A stretch of DNA of 64,000 bases, taken from the NCBI RefSeq assembly GCF_044596045.1, contig NZ_CP138995.1, forward strand, positions 1,736,001 through 1,800,000. Reading direction: 5' to 3'. How positions within the stretch are numbered: position 1 is the first letter of the stretch; each line of letters opens with the position of its first letter. The stretch comes from Flagellimonas sp947499585. GTDB taxonomy: Bacteria > Bacteroidota > Bacteroidia > Flavobacteriales > Flavobacteriaceae. The position numbers and the translations under genes are program-made. The notes under the pieces were generated by a model. That model was not told the origin of the DNA and searched no databases. It saw nothing but the letters and a program-made list of their open reading frames with translations. Positions 1 through 8,661 of this stretch are shown here, one piece after another.

Positions 1-458
1 TACCTGTTTTTTAAGTCTTTATCAAAATTGCTGCTCTTTTTTTCGTGGCCGCTATTTCTTTGATGTGGATTATTTCTTCTGCTGTTTTGAGGTTTTTGAG
101 ATCCACCTTGTTTGTGCGGCTCCCTTTTAATGGGCTGCGCTACTGGCGTATTCTCTTTTTTCTCAACAGTTTCAGACTCTGCTTTTACCTTTGCAGGTTC
201 AACAACAGTTTCCGAAACAATTTCTTTTATTTCTTTTTTTGGTCTTGGAGCTCTTTCTTTTCTAGGTTTTGGAGCAACTTTTTCTTTTGGTGCTACAGCG
301 CTCTCTTGTACCACTTTTGGGTTAGACGCTTGCACATCAAGTATCTGGTAGACTAAGTCCAGTTTTTTTTGAGTCTTAAATTTTGGGACATTGAGGCCTT
401 TTGCAATTTCCTGCAATTCAGGAAGCTTTTTAGCTTTTAGATCTGAAATCTCGAACAT
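1..458 (-). CDS. rho: Transcription termination factor Rho, N-terminal part (cut by window edge)
   Basis: The minus strand is open from an ATG at 458 to the window edge, giving 152 codons without a stop. The first 45 or so residues (MFEISDLKAKKLPELQEIAK and on) match the Rho N-terminal helical domain. After them comes a low-complexity stretch rich in Lys, Pro, Glu and Val, then Asn, Arg, Gln and His. Such insertions between the N-terminal domain and the RNA-binding domain are known in Bacteroidota Rho. The RNA-binding and ATPase domains lie outside the window, so the family call rests on the N-terminus alone. Rho is the hexameric helicase that ends transcription of untranslated RNA. The neighbour is a divergent DUF4293 gene, a pairing often seen in this phylum. 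Confidence 0.88.
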   Translation of the reverse strand, partial: MFEISDLKAKKLPELQEIAKGLNVPKFKTQKKLDLVYQILDVQASNPKVVQESAVAPKEKVAPKPRKERAPRPKKEIKEIVSETVVEPAKVKAESETVEKKENTPVAQPIKREPHKQGGSQKPQNSRRNNPHQRNSGHEKKSSNFDKDLKNR

Positions 459-620
459 TAAGTAATGAATAAATTAAACTTGTATAATGTGTATAATTGA
501 AGTAAAAAGTTATTTGGGTACTACGATAGGAAAGATTTCCCTGGGTAAGTGCTTTGCTAATAACGACACAAGTATACAAATTATTTTTCAACAATAGGGG
601 TCATTTACCGAAAAGACACT

Positions 621-628
621 TATTTTTG
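621..628 (+). promoter_or_regulatory. Bacteroidota -7 box for the DUF4293 gene
   Basis: TATTTTTG fits the TAnnTTTG -7 consensus of Bacteroidota sigma factors and ends 22 bases before the ATG at 651. I see no clear TTTG -33 element at the usual distance. The box is short, so chance occurrence is possible. Confidence 0.4.
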
Positions 629-650
629 CCATCCGATATCAATTTAAACA

Positions 651-1061
651 ATGATTCAACGAATTCAAACATTTTTTTTGGGGTTAGTGGCACTAATTGC
701 TGGTGCATTGCCGTTTGTATTGAATTTATGGGTTGATGGTGATGGAACAAAGTTTTTTGCCAAGAGCGAGTTGTGGATCAGTATTGCTTTTTACGCCTCG
801 GCAGCTTTGGCCTTGATTTCGATTTTTATGTACAATAACAGACAAAATCAATTTGTGATAAACAGATTGAATATGATATTGAATCTTTTTTTACTAGGAT
901 TTTTCGTTTACCGATCGCTAAACTTATCCGGAGAAAATGTTATTTCTGAGAAGGGTATTGGGATGCTGATTCCTGTATTTTCTATCGTTTTTCTAGTTCT
1001 GGCCAACAGAGCTATCAAAAAGGATGAAGATCTTGTAAAATCTGTTGATCGCTTACGTTAA
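651..1061 (+). CDS. DUF4293 family membrane protein
   Basis: This 136-residue protein has four predicted membrane segments, at about residues 8-26, 43-60, 73-90 and 105-122, and a short charged C-terminus (KKDEDLVKSVDRLR). The N-terminus MIQRIQTFFLG is characteristic of the DUF4293 family, which is largely restricted to Bacteroidota and often sits divergently beside rho, as here. No function is established and none can be read from the sequence. The ATG at 651 gives a start at the conserved MIQR. A strong terminator follows 30 bases after the stop, so the gene is probably transcribed alone. Confidence 0.85.
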   Translation: MIQRIQTFFLGLVALIAGALPFVLNLWVDGDGTKFFAKSELWISIAFYASAALALISIFMYNNRQNQFVINRLNMILNLFLLGFFVYRSLNLSGENVISEKGIGMLIPVFSIVFLVLANRAIKKDEDLVKSVDRLR

Positions 1062-1090
1062 ACCTAACATCTTAGTAGTATTAGTGCGAG

Positions 1091-1117
1091 AAAAACCCGG
1101 CCTTGGCCGGGTTTTTT
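1091..1117. terminator. Intrinsic terminator between convergent genes
   Basis: The inverted repeat ACCCGGCC / GGCCGGGT (1095-1102 and 1105-1112) has a 2-base spacer and is flanked by an A-run on the left and a T-run on the right. This GC-rich stem with poly-T on both strands should terminate the DUF4293 gene. It may also end the lipoprotein gene arriving from the other side, whose stop is at 1146. Confidence 0.9.
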
Positions 1118-1145
1118 ATTTATTCTAATCTAAAAGGATTTCAAA

Positions 1146-1997
1146 CTATTGCATTAATGTTTCCTCGGTAAACCCATTATCAAATTTTACATTGGTCATT
1201 GTCTGTACAAGATTTGGCTCCTCAGAATAACCTTGCTCGCTTGGCATAAAATAGGAGCGCTTGGTTGAAATCATTTGTCCCTCTATGTCTTCGTATTCAT
1301 AGTTTGCGATGATTACGGGTTCTTCTACACCTAAGAATGGCAATGAAAAGAAAAACCTGTCAATTAGTTTGGTTTCTGGATTAACATACAAGATATAAAT
1401 ATCATTTTGCTCTTTTCCAGTTACTTCTGGGTCATAGGTCACGTGCACTTTGTCATACATCTTTCCATTGTATTCCTCTTGCCCAAGGTATTTGGCAACG
1501 GTGCCTTTATCATTAAGTTTATAAGGCATAGTGAACCAATAATAATTTGCCCTTCTAAGGAAATCACCAGTACCTACCAATTGAGGGTCTTCGGATTTCT
1601 TTCCATTTACCAAGACTAACGTCTCTTTGCCATCAAAACATTGAATAACTTCTCCTGCCTTATCTGGCATTACATTGATTTGATGTTGGGAGTACTTTCC
1701 GTATGAAGCTTCAGAATTAAAAATGTAGCGTTCTGTGGATACGTCAGCCTTTTCATTTGATCTATAATCATAAGTGTATTCAACGTCTCCTTTTTTCCAT
1801 AAATCGTTCCAACCACCATGCGCATGGGCAACAGCAGCTAAGACTGTCATTGGTTCGTTGGTGTCATAAATGGGGACTTTAGAAACTTCTTCAACAGTTT
1901 CAATCACAGTTGTCTCTGCTTTTTTAGCTTTTTGTGCACAAGAGGCCAAAAGTAAAAATGCAGTAATAGTTAATAGTTTTAAACTAAGTTTTTTCAT
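1146..1997 (-). CDS. Lipoprotein, probably DUF6503 family
   Basis: This 283-residue protein begins with a lipoprotein signal (MKKLSLKLLTITAFLLLASC, lipid-attached Cys at 20) followed by a charged linker. The body, from about residue 50, has HAHGGWNDLWKKGDVEYTYD, which resembles Bacteroidota lipoproteins annotated DUF6503. It then runs in beta-rich segments ending in LMQ. These proteins are thought to adopt a LolA/LppX-like half-barrel, but that is family knowledge held with limited certainty and no substrate is known. There are no catalytic motifs. The gene stands alone, with 81 bases to the MBL-fold gene upstream and a bidirectional terminator on its 3' side. Lack of a +2 Asp next to Cys20 (Ala-Gln follow) leaves outer-membrane sorting open. 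Confidence 0.6.
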   Translation of the reverse strand: MKKLSLKLLTITAFLLLASCAQKAKKAETTVIETVEEVSKVPIYDTNEPMTVLAAVAHAHGGWNDLWKKGDVEYTYDYRSNEKADVSTERYIFNSEASYGKYSQHQINVMPDKAGEVIQCFDGKETLVLVNGKKSEDPQLVGTGDFLRRANYYWFTMPYKLNDKGTVAKYLGQEEYNGKMYDKVHVTYDPEVTGKEQNDIYILYVNPETKLIDRFFFSLPFLGVEEPVIIANYEYEDIEGQMISTKRSYFMPSEQGYSEEPNLVQTMTNVKFDNGFTEETLMQ

Positions 1998-2078
1998 GTT
2001 GTTTTGAATAATTGTTTACCCACTTAGACGTAATAGGTTTAAAAATCTTACCGTTAATAAAGGTAAAGGAGGAAGAAA

Positions 2079-3038
2079 TTACAAATCAATTTTTTTATTG
2101 AATTGAGCAATGTTAAAACCTTGCTTAACTACCCTTTTAAATTCATCACTATTTTCATTAAGCAAAGGATTGGTATGGTTAAAATGAATAAAATGGATTT
2201 TTGCCTTTTCAGTATCAGGTAATTTTTCAAAAAGAGTTGCGCTTTCTATCACAAAAGGATGTGGTATTTCAGAAATATCTCGGTTGTTGATTTCTTTCCC
2301 ATCATAAAAAGTGGCATCTAAAAAGGCAAAATCTACCTTACGCACCTCTTCAATGATGCTTTTCTCCCATTTGGACCATTTATCAATATCAGGAATAAAA
2401 AGCGCCGATTTATTGCCCCCAATAATTTTATAACCTACAGTTTCCGAATATTCATCTCTATGTGGGACGGTAAAGGGAATAACACTCAGATTTGGGGTAA
2501 GCTGTACTTTTTTTTCGTTTTCAATTTCCTTTACAAGTATGTTTTTTAATGTCACTAATTGATTCCAAGGACCATTGTTTTCTATAAATGATTTCATTTT
2601 GGGCATTGCATAAATGGAAACTGCTTGGGCACCCATGGCTTCCCTGCCCAAATACATTAAACCTGTATAATGTCCTATGTGCGCATGGGTCAAAAAAATG
2701 CCATCAGGAGTTTCTTCATACTTTTCTGAAAGTTCTTTTAAAAGTTTTAATTGTGAGGGCATATCTGGCGTTGCTTCAAAAAGGAACGATTTTGAATTTT
2801 CGTGATCAACCACACCTAAAGAAACAACCTTGCGTTCATGGTCCGGATTTTTAAACAAAATGGAACAACACTCTTTTTTACAACCAATGTGCGGACTTCC
2901 TCCATCCTGAGCCGTTCCTAGTATATAAAGGGAAACACCAGACTTGGGTGCTGAAGCATTAAAAACCTCTTTTTTTTCTTTTTTTGAACACGCAACTGCA
3001 AAAAACACGAATAGCAATAGACAACCTTTTGTTTTCAT
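2079..3038 (-). CDS. PqqB-like metallo-beta-lactamase-fold lipoprotein
   Basis: This 319-residue protein starts with a lipoprotein signal (Cys at 17, then SKKEKKE). The motif LGTAQDGGSPHIGC near residue 40 and the metal-binding stretch THAHIGHYTGL near residue 117 place it with PqqB-like members of the metallo-beta-lactamase superfamily. Further ligands are likely in VPHRDE (about 192), IPDID (about 215) and HFNHTN near the C-terminus. The usual HxHxDH is here HAHIGH, as in several PqqB-like proteins. No other pqq genes are nearby, so a role in PQQ synthesis is not supported. A periplasmic or surface hydrolase is a safer call. Its start lies 3 bases after the stop of the phosphodiesterase gene, so the two form an operon. 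Confidence 0.75.
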   Translation of the reverse strand: MKTKGCLLLFVFFAVACSKKEKKEVFNASAPKSGVSLYILGTAQDGGSPHIGCKKECCSILFKNPDHERKVVSLGVVDHENSKSFLFEATPDMPSQLKLLKELSEKYEETPDGIFLTHAHIGHYTGLMYLGREAMGAQAVSIYAMPKMKSFIENNGPWNQLVTLKNILVKEIENEKKVQLTPNLSVIPFTVPHRDEYSETVGYKIIGGNKSALFIPDIDKWSKWEKSIIEEVRKVDFAFLDATFYDGKEINNRDISEIPHPFVIESATLFEKLPDTEKAKIHFIHFNHTNPLLNENSDEFKRVVKQGFNIAQFNKKIDL

Positions 3039-3041
3039 ACG

Positions 3042-3536
3042 CTATCTTTTTTCTAACTCAATCACTTCCAAATCAGATATTTTATCTCCATCGATTACAA
3101 ACCTGAGCATGGTCCGTACATGATGAAACCCATACTTTCCACAAGCTCCAGGATTCATGTGCAACAGATTTAGCTTTTTGTCACTCATTACCTTTAAAAT
3201 ATGTGAATGGCCGCAAATGAATAATTTTGGTGGATTCTGTTTTATTTCTTCCCGTATCCTAACATTGTATTTGTTGGGATAGCCCCCTATATGAGTCATC
3301 CATACGTCTACCTCTTCACATAAAAAACGATTGTGTTCTGGAAACTCTTTCTGTATTACATGGTCATCTATGTTGCCATAAACTCCTCGCAAAGGCCTAA
3401 TTTTCTTAAGTTGATCCGTTACATCAAGGTTTCCAATGTCACCGGCATGCCAAATTTCATCAGCCTGTCTTGCATACTTTAAAATGGTTTCATCCATGTG
3501 CCCATGGGTGTCTGAAAGCAATAGAATTTTGGTCAT
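3042..3536 (-). CDS. YfcE/MJ0936-type metallophosphoesterase
   Basis: This 164-residue protein carries the calcineurin-like phosphoesterase motifs in order: LLLSDTHGHMDE near residue 8, WHAGDIGN near 30, RGVYGNIDDH near 50, THIGG near 82 and CGHSHIL near 109. A conserved MNPGACG follows. Small enzymes of this type are Mn2+-dependent phosphodiesterases without a fixed physiological substrate. No signal peptide is present, so it acts in the cytoplasm. It is the first gene of a two-gene operon with the PqqB-like lipoprotein and is divergent from truA, with 88 bases between the starts. Confidence 0.88.
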   Translation of the reverse strand: MTKILLLSDTHGHMDETILKYARQADEIWHAGDIGNLDVTDQLKKIRPLRGVYGNIDDHVIQKEFPEHNRFLCEEVDVWMTHIGGYPNKYNVRIREEIKQNPPKLFICGHSHILKVMSDKKLNLLHMNPGACGKYGFHHVRTMLRFVIDGDKISDLEVIELEKR

Positions 3537-3624
3537 AACGCTAAAAATATGCTAAAAAATAGTGGTTAGATATCTTTTGCGGGGGATTCAAGTATCTTTA
3601 ATGCCTTAAAATTAAAGAATCCAA

Positions 3625-4371
3625 TTGAGATATTTTATCCGATTTTCTTATTTCGGAAAGGCTTATCATGGATGGCAGAACCAACCCAATGCTATTACGG
3701 TGCAAGAAGTACTGGAAAATGCGTTGTCGACCTTGCTGCGAAAAAAAATTGAAGTAGTTGGCGCAGGTAGAACAGATGCCGGAGTACATGCCAAAGAAAT
3801 GTTTGCCCATTTTGACTTTGATTTAATTGAAGATAAAATAGAGTTGGTTTATCGCCTAAATGCTTTCCTTCCAGATGATGTGTCTGTTCAAGAAGTTATT
3901 CAGGTAAATTCGGATGCACACGCTAGGTTTGATGCTATCGAACGCACGTATGAATATTGGATAGTTCAAGAAAAAAACCCTTTTTATTCAGATTTCACTC
4001 ATTTTGTTAGACAGCCTTTGAATATTGAGGCAATGAACAATGCGGCTTCTTTTTTATTAGAGCATACGGATTTTGAATGTTTTTCCAAGTCCAATACAGA
4101 TGTCAAGACGTTTAATTGTGATATTAGGCAAGCAGTTTGGAAAAAAGAAGAAGACAAATTAATTTTCACGATTAGTGCTGATCGTTTTCTTCGCAATATG
4201 GTTAGAGCGATTGTAGGGACGTTATTGGATGTTGGTACCGCAAAGATGAAACCTGAAGAAATCAATACAATAATAACAAGCAAGAATAGGGGAGAGGCAG
4301 GAGTTTCTGTCCCTGCAAAAGGATTATATTTGACCAAGGTCTTATACCCAAAAAATATATTTAATGAGTAA
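3625..4371 (+). CDS. truA: tRNA pseudouridine(38-40) synthase TruA
   Basis: This 248-residue protein carries the TruA catalytic motif GAGRTDAGVHA (about residues 47-57; the Asp is the nucleophile), the N-terminal motif YFGKAYHGWQNQPN, and the C-terminal FLRNMVRAIVGTL and NRGEAGVSVPAKGLYL. TruA isomerises uridines 38-40 in the tRNA anticodon arm. The start is TTG at 3625: it puts RYFIRFSYFG at the N-terminus, as in the family, and the in-frame ATG at 3601 is closed by a stop two codons later. The last 8 bases overlap the ABC transporter gene, so the two are translationally linked. Confidence 0.95.
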   Translation: MRYFIRFSYFGKAYHGWQNQPNAITVQEVLENALSTLLRKKIEVVGAGRTDAGVHAKEMFAHFDFDLIEDKIELVYRLNAFLPDDVSVQEVIQVNSDAHARFDAIERTYEYWIVQEKNPFYSDFTHFVRQPLNIEAMNNAASFLLEHTDFECFSKSNTDVKTFNCDIRQAVWKKEEDKLIFTISADRFLRNMVRAIVGTLLDVGTAKMKPEEINTIITSKNRGEAGVSVPAKGLYLTKVLYPKNIFNE

Positions 4372-6136
4372 GAACGACGAAATAGGAAAAGCATTTGATT
4401 TTGGTCTGTTCAAAAGGATTTTTGCGCATACCAAACCCTATAGGACTATCTTTTGGGTTGTGGCCATTGTTGCCATCCTATCTGCTGCTTTTGCTGTTTT
4501 AACGCCAATTCTGGTTAGAGATATCATAAATGAGGCACTTTCTAACAAAGACAGTGACAAACTCGTCTTTGTAGTACTCGCTATGTTGGGGGCGTTATTT
4601 GGACAAGTATTATGTCAACTTTCTTTCAATTATTATGCAAACCTTCTAGGGGAATCTGTCATTAAAGATATTCGTATCAGGCTTTTTCAAAAGATGATGG
4701 GTTTTAAAATGACCTATTTTGATAACTCTTCCATTGGTGTATTGGTCACTAGAGCTGTTGCGGATATGCAACGTATTGGCGAGATTTTTAGCCAAGGTTT
4801 CTTTGTTATAGTGGCTGATTTACTAAAAATGCTTTCCGGCGCTGCAGTAATGATTTACATCAATTGGAAATTGGCATTTATCGTCTTTGCTATTTTACCC
4901 GTAATCTTGGTAGCTACACGATTGTTTCAGCAGGCGATGAAAGTTGCTTTCATTGAAGTTCGTGCCCAAGTTTCCAACCTTAACTCATTCGTTCAAGAAA
5001 GAATTGCGGGAATGAAGATTGTTCAGCTCTTCAACAGAGAGGAAATTGAAAAGGAGAAATTCAGAAAAATCAATGAAAAACATCAAAATGCTTGGTTAAA
5101 GACAGTTTGGTACAATTCCATCTTTTTCCCAATTGCAGAGATTTCCTATTCTATCGGTATTGGTTTGGTGGTTTATTTTGGTGTCATCCAAAACATTGAA
5201 AACGTTGCTTTAAATGATACGGGTTCCATTTTTGCCTTCTTTTTCTTGATGGATTTGTTGTTCCGACCACTTCGCCAGATTGCAGATAAATTCAATACCC
5301 TACAAATGGGAATGGTTGCGGCCAACAGAGTATTTAAAATTCTGGATACGGAAAGCCATATTTCTGATGAAGGTAAATTGAAAGACACTGATGTTAAGGG
5401 GACTATTGAATTCTCCGATGTTCGTTTTGGTTATGTTGAGAATGAAGAAGTTTTACATGGTATTTCATTTAATGTTAAGGCAGGAGAGACTGTTGCAATA
5501 GTAGGAGCAACAGGTGCCGGAAAATCCACCATTATCAACCTATTGAACCGTTTTTACGAAATTAATTCTGGAAATATTTTGATTGATGGTCATAATATTC
5601 GTGACTATTCATTGAAATCACTTCGCTCTCACATTGCCATTGTCCTGCAAGATGTTTTCCTTTTTGCCGATTCAATAGCCAACAATATTTCATTGCGTGA
5701 AGAATCCGTTGCTTTATCAGAAATTGAAGCAGCAGCTAAGCAAATTGGAGTACATGAATTTATTTCCAGTTTACCAGGGGGCTATCAGTATAATGTTAAG
5801 GAGCGTGGAACTATGCTTTCCAGTGGCCAAAGGCAATTAATAGCGTTTTTAAGAGCTTACGTGAGCAATCCAAGTATTCTTATCTTGGATGAGGCCACTT
5901 CATCCGTAGACACCTATTCTGAACAACTTATACAAAAGGCTACCGATAAAATCACGGAAGGAAGAACATCAATTATAATAGCACACCGATTGGCAACCAT
6001 TAAAAAAGCGGATAAGATTATTGTGATGGATGCTGGAAAGATTGTTGAAACAGGAACTCACCAGGAGCTTCTGAAAAACGGAGGTTATTATAGTGACTTG
6101 TATGAAGCTCAGTTTTTGGCAGAAGAAGTTGCCTAG
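4364..6136 (+). CDS. MsbA-like ABC exporter (fused permease and ATPase)
   Basis: This 590-residue half-transporter has six membrane helices in the first 320 or so residues (ABC_membrane type), then a nucleotide-binding domain. The Walker A is GATGAGKST near 385, the Q-loop VLQDVFLF near 427, the signature LSSGQRQL near 484, the Walker B ILILDEATSSVD near 505 and the H-loop IIAHRL near 538. It should work as a homodimer in the inner membrane. Lipid or drug export is typical for the family, but the sequence does not fix the substrate. The ATG at 4364 overlaps the end of truA. The gene converges on the DUF3667 gene, with one base between the stops and no visible terminator. Confidence 0.93.
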   Translation: MSKNDEIGKAFDFGLFKRIFAHTKPYRTIFWVVAIVAILSAAFAVLTPILVRDIINEALSNKDSDKLVFVVLAMLGALFGQVLCQLSFNYYANLLGESVIKDIRIRLFQKMMGFKMTYFDNSSIGVLVTRAVADMQRIGEIFSQGFFVIVADLLKMLSGAAVMIYINWKLAFIVFAILPVILVATRLFQQAMKVAFIEVRAQVSNLNSFVQERIAGMKIVQLFNREEIEKEKFRKINEKHQNAWLKTVWYNSIFFPIAEISYSIGIGLVVYFGVIQNIENVALNDTGSIFAFFFLMDLLFRPLRQIADKFNTLQMGMVAANRVFKILDTESHISDEGKLKDTDVKGTIEFSDVRFGYVENEEVLHGISFNVKAGETVAIVGATGAGKSTIINLLNRFYEINSGNILIDGHNIRDYSLKSLRSHIAIVLQDVFLFADSIANNISLREESVALSEIEAAAKQIGVHEFISSLPGGYQYNVKERGTMLSSGQRQLIAFLRAYVSNPSILILDEATSSVDTYSEQLIQKATDKITEGRTSIIIAHRLATIKKADKIIVMDAGKIVETGTHQELLKNGGYYSDLYEAQFLAEEVA

Positions 6137-6137
6137 A

Positions 6138-6902
6138 CTATTTTGGAGCAAGGTTTTCCAATGTTAACTGCCCAGTCATTGTAGTTAATAGGATAATGAC
6201 CATTCCTAAAGCCAGCATTACGATGGCGAAGAAAATCAAGTAAATAAAACCTCTTGCAAAAGTGCTTAAAAACCCTGTTTGGTGTATTCGACCGAGCACA
6301 AAAAATTGATATACAAGTATCATCAACAAGAATATCCAATTGAAAATATCGTATCTAATATCAAAAAAACCGAATAAAGGTAAACAGATCAGGACCTGTA
6401 CAAAAGAGGTTTGCCCAGTAATATAGGCGTTGACAACTAAATGTTCAGTGTAGTTGAGCTTTTTTTTATCTAAAAATAGAAGCCAGGTCATTAATGCGTA
6501 TATGGGCATTATGATATAGGAAAGTAACCCTTGATAGTCAAACACGAAATCCATATTTGGCATCTCGTCTTCTGATAAAATGTTAGGTGCTAGTTCTACA
6601 TTGTATACTTTTCTAAGTATAAAAAACAAGATTCCTGAAAGCGTTATTGCAATAGCGAAATAACTTATCGGATTCATGTATTTTTTTCTCGTTCCTGATA
6701 TGTATCTTTCAACAACAACTTCTGGTTTAGAGAATAAATGTCTAAACGTTTTAAAAAGAGTGTTGTCCAAGTTGAACACTTGATATCTTAGATCCTGCCA
6801 AACGTTTTTTAAGGATAACCGGTTTTTGATGATTTTTGCTCCACAATTTGGACAGTAACTAAAATCTGTCCTTAAAGAATTGTCACAATTTTTGCAATCC
6901 AT
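6138..6902 (-). CDS. DUF3667 membrane protein with N-terminal zinc ribbon
   Basis: This 254-residue protein begins with a zinc-ribbon pattern (CKNC at 3-6, CPNC at 17-20). A conserved segment with NLDNTLFKTFRHLFSKPEVV and RKKYMNPISYF near residue 75 follows, then four to five hydrophobic helices to the C-terminus. This layout is the DUF3667 family, common in Bacteroidota and of unknown function. The start codon follows the cdaA stop with no spacer, so the two are co-transcribed and probably translationally coupled. A link to c-di-AMP or cell-envelope homeostasis is possible from context only. Confidence 0.78.
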   Translation of the reverse strand: MDCKNCDNSLRTDFSYCPNCGAKIIKNRLSLKNVWQDLRYQVFNLDNTLFKTFRHLFSKPEVVVERYISGTRKKYMNPISYFAIAITLSGILFFILRKVYNVELAPNILSEDEMPNMDFVFDYQGLLSYIIMPIYALMTWLLFLDKKKLNYTEHLVVNAYITGQTSFVQVLICLPLFGFFDIRYDIFNWIFLLMILVYQFFVLGRIHQTGFLSTFARGFIYLIFFAIVMLALGMVIILLTTMTGQLTLENLAPK

Positions 6903-7688
6903 CTATTCCAAATCTTTTTTGATAAGATCAGTAAGTTCCTCTAGACCTTTGTAAGGAACAAACTCTCCATTTTTTATGTAAGAAATTAGACCGGTTTCTT
7001 CACTTACCACCAAACAAATAGAATCGGTTTTTTCAGTAATTCCAACCGCAGCACGGTGCCTTAATCCATAACGTAGGGGAATATCACGATCATTGGAGAC
7101 AGGCAAGATTACCCTGGTAGCTGTAATAAAATTATCCTGAATTATTGCTGCCCCATCATGCAAAGGACTGTTCTTGTAGAAAATACTCTCTAGAATGGGC
7201 TGGGTTATTTCAATATTCATGGTATCTCCAGAAGATCTTACAAAGTCCAAAGAATTGGTTCTTTCAATAACAATAATAGCGCCGGTCTTTGTACTTCCCA
7301 TTTTTTCGCAAGCTCCAATAACGGCATCCACATTGGTATCTGTGGGCATGGCCTCTTGCTTTAGGAATTTAAAATGTCGGATAAAATTCCGCTTAGACGC
7401 AAAATTGGTGGAACCAATCATCAATAAAAACTTCCTTATTTCTTGCTGAAAAACAATAATCAAGGCAATAAGTCCAATATTCATGAATCCACCTACCATG
7501 CTGCTGATCATTTTCATTTGTAACAGTTCAGTAAGCTTCCATAAAGCCCAAACAATCACAATTCCTATAAAAATATTAATAGCGACAGTGCCTTTAACTA
7601 ATTTGTAGATGTAGTAAAGTAGAGCGGCGACTAGAACAATGTCTATGATATCTGTGATTTTAAATTCAAGAAAATTAAGAAAATCCAA
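6903..7688 (-). CDS. cdaA: Diadenylate cyclase (c-di-AMP synthase)
   Basis: This 261-residue protein has three membrane helices in the first 80 residues and a DisA_N-type cyclase domain from about 90 to 250. The catalytic motifs are intact: DGA in SPLHDGAAII near residue 176 and RHR in GLRHRAAVG near 208. It makes cyclic di-AMP from two ATP at the inner membrane. The N-terminus MDFLNFLEFKITDIIDI matches flavobacterial members. It lies 44 bases downstream of folP and directly before a DUF3667 gene. The folP-cdaA order recurs across Bacteroidota. Confidence 0.94.
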   Translation of the reverse strand: MDFLNFLEFKITDIIDIVLVAALLYYIYKLVKGTVAINIFIGIVIVWALWKLTELLQMKMISSMVGGFMNIGLIALIIVFQQEIRKFLLMIGSTNFASKRNFIRHFKFLKQEAMPTDTNVDAVIGACEKMGSTKTGAIIVIERTNSLDFVRSSGDTMNIEITQPILESIFYKNSPLHDGAAIIQDNFITATRVILPVSNDRDIPLRYGLRHRAAVGITEKTDSICLVVSEETGLISYIKNGEFVPYKGLEELTDLIKKDLE

Positions 7689-7732
7689 CCGCGGTGTTTT
7701 TGTAAAATTAGCAAAAATAGAAGAACCAAAAA

Positions 7733-8566
7733 TTACTTGGTGTTCACATTTAATTCCTGCACAAGTTTAATACATTCCATAGCTTCTTTTATATCATGTG
7801 CACGTAAAATGTTTGCTCCTTTCAATAAAGCAACGGTATGCAAGGCAGAAGTACCGTTTAAAGCCTCTTTTGAAGATGATTTTAAGACTTTATATATCAT
7901 GGACTTTCTACTTAGACCTACTAGAATAGGCACTCCAAAAGTTTTGAATAAATCTAAGTTGCCAAGGAGTTTATAATTTTGTTTTGTTGTTTTTGCAAAC
8001 CCAAACCCTGGATCAATTATGATATCATTGATTTTTTTGGAAGTAGTGTCACTTACTTTTTTTGAAAAATAGAATAGCAAATCTTTTAGCAAATCATCAT
8101 AGGTAGCTTCCTTTTGCATGGATTGCGGAGTTCCTTTTAGGTGCATCATTATGTACGGAACTTGATATTGTGCTATGACGTTTAGCATATCTGCATCTAA
8201 ATTCCCAGCAGAAATATCATTGATAATTGCCGCGCCAAGCTGTATGCTTTCTAAAGCGACCTTACTTCTAAAAGTATCTATTGAAATTAAGGTTTCTGGA
8301 AAGTTGTTGCGTATCAGTTCAAGTATGGGGAGCATTCTTTTTAATTCATCATCTTCAGGCACATGTTCTGCACCTGGTCTAGAGCTATAGGCACCCATAT
8401 CTATAAAAGTAGCTCCATCTAAAAGCATTTTTTCGACTTGTTTAAGAATGGAACTTTCGTCTTTGCACAAACCACCGTCATAAAAAGAATCCGGTGTTAG
8501 GTTAAGAATGCCCATTACTCTGGGGGTGCTTAAGTCTATGAGTGCTCCTTTGCAGTTTATGGTCAT
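7733..8566 (-). CDS. folP: Dihydropteroate synthase
   Basis: This 277-residue protein shows the two pterin-binding signatures: MGILNLTPDSFYDGG near residue 18 and INDISAGN near 115. It also has the active-site segments GAYSSRPGA near 59, IDPGFGFAKT near 186 and LVGLSRKSMI near 216. It joins p-aminobenzoate to the dihydropterin pyrophosphate in folate synthesis, in the cytoplasm. The gene is divergent from a DUF1599 gene and is followed by cdaA. Length and motifs are normal. Confidence 0.95.
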   Translation of the reverse strand: MTINCKGALIDLSTPRVMGILNLTPDSFYDGGLCKDESSILKQVEKMLLDGATFIDMGAYSSRPGAEHVPEDDELKRMLPILELIRNNFPETLISIDTFRSKVALESIQLGAAIINDISAGNLDADMLNVIAQYQVPYIMMHLKGTPQSMQKEATYDDLLKDLLFYFSKKVSDTTSKKINDIIIDPGFGFAKTTKQNYKLLGNLDLFKTFGVPILVGLSRKSMIYKVLKSSSKEALNGTSALHTVALLKGANILRAHDIKEAMECIKLVQELNVNTK

Positions 8567-8594
8567 AAAAAATCCCTGCTTTATTGTGTTTGAT

Positions 8595-8602
8595 TATCTT
8601 TG
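8595..8602 (+). promoter_or_regulatory. Bacteroidota -7 box for the DUF1599-DoxX-tpiA run
   Basis: TATCTTTG matches TAnnTTTG and lies 59 bases before the ATG at 8662, in the divergent gap with folP. The predicted transcription start would be near 8609. No convincing -33 box is seen. Confidence 0.45.
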
Positions 8603-8661
8603 GCGAAGTGCTTTAGAGTGCTATTTATTTGGACGAAATTTACGCAAATTAGCAAGAATAC

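Noticed and set aside
45..356. Plus-strand open frames within the rho start
   Set aside because: They run antisense to the Rho N-terminus, and the low-complexity Lys/Pro/Glu coding strand produces long complementary frames.
2079..3038. PQQ biosynthesis locus
   Set aside because: Only a PqqB-like lipoprotein is present; no pqqA, pqqC, pqqD or pqqE is nearby, and the signal peptide argues against the biosynthetic role.
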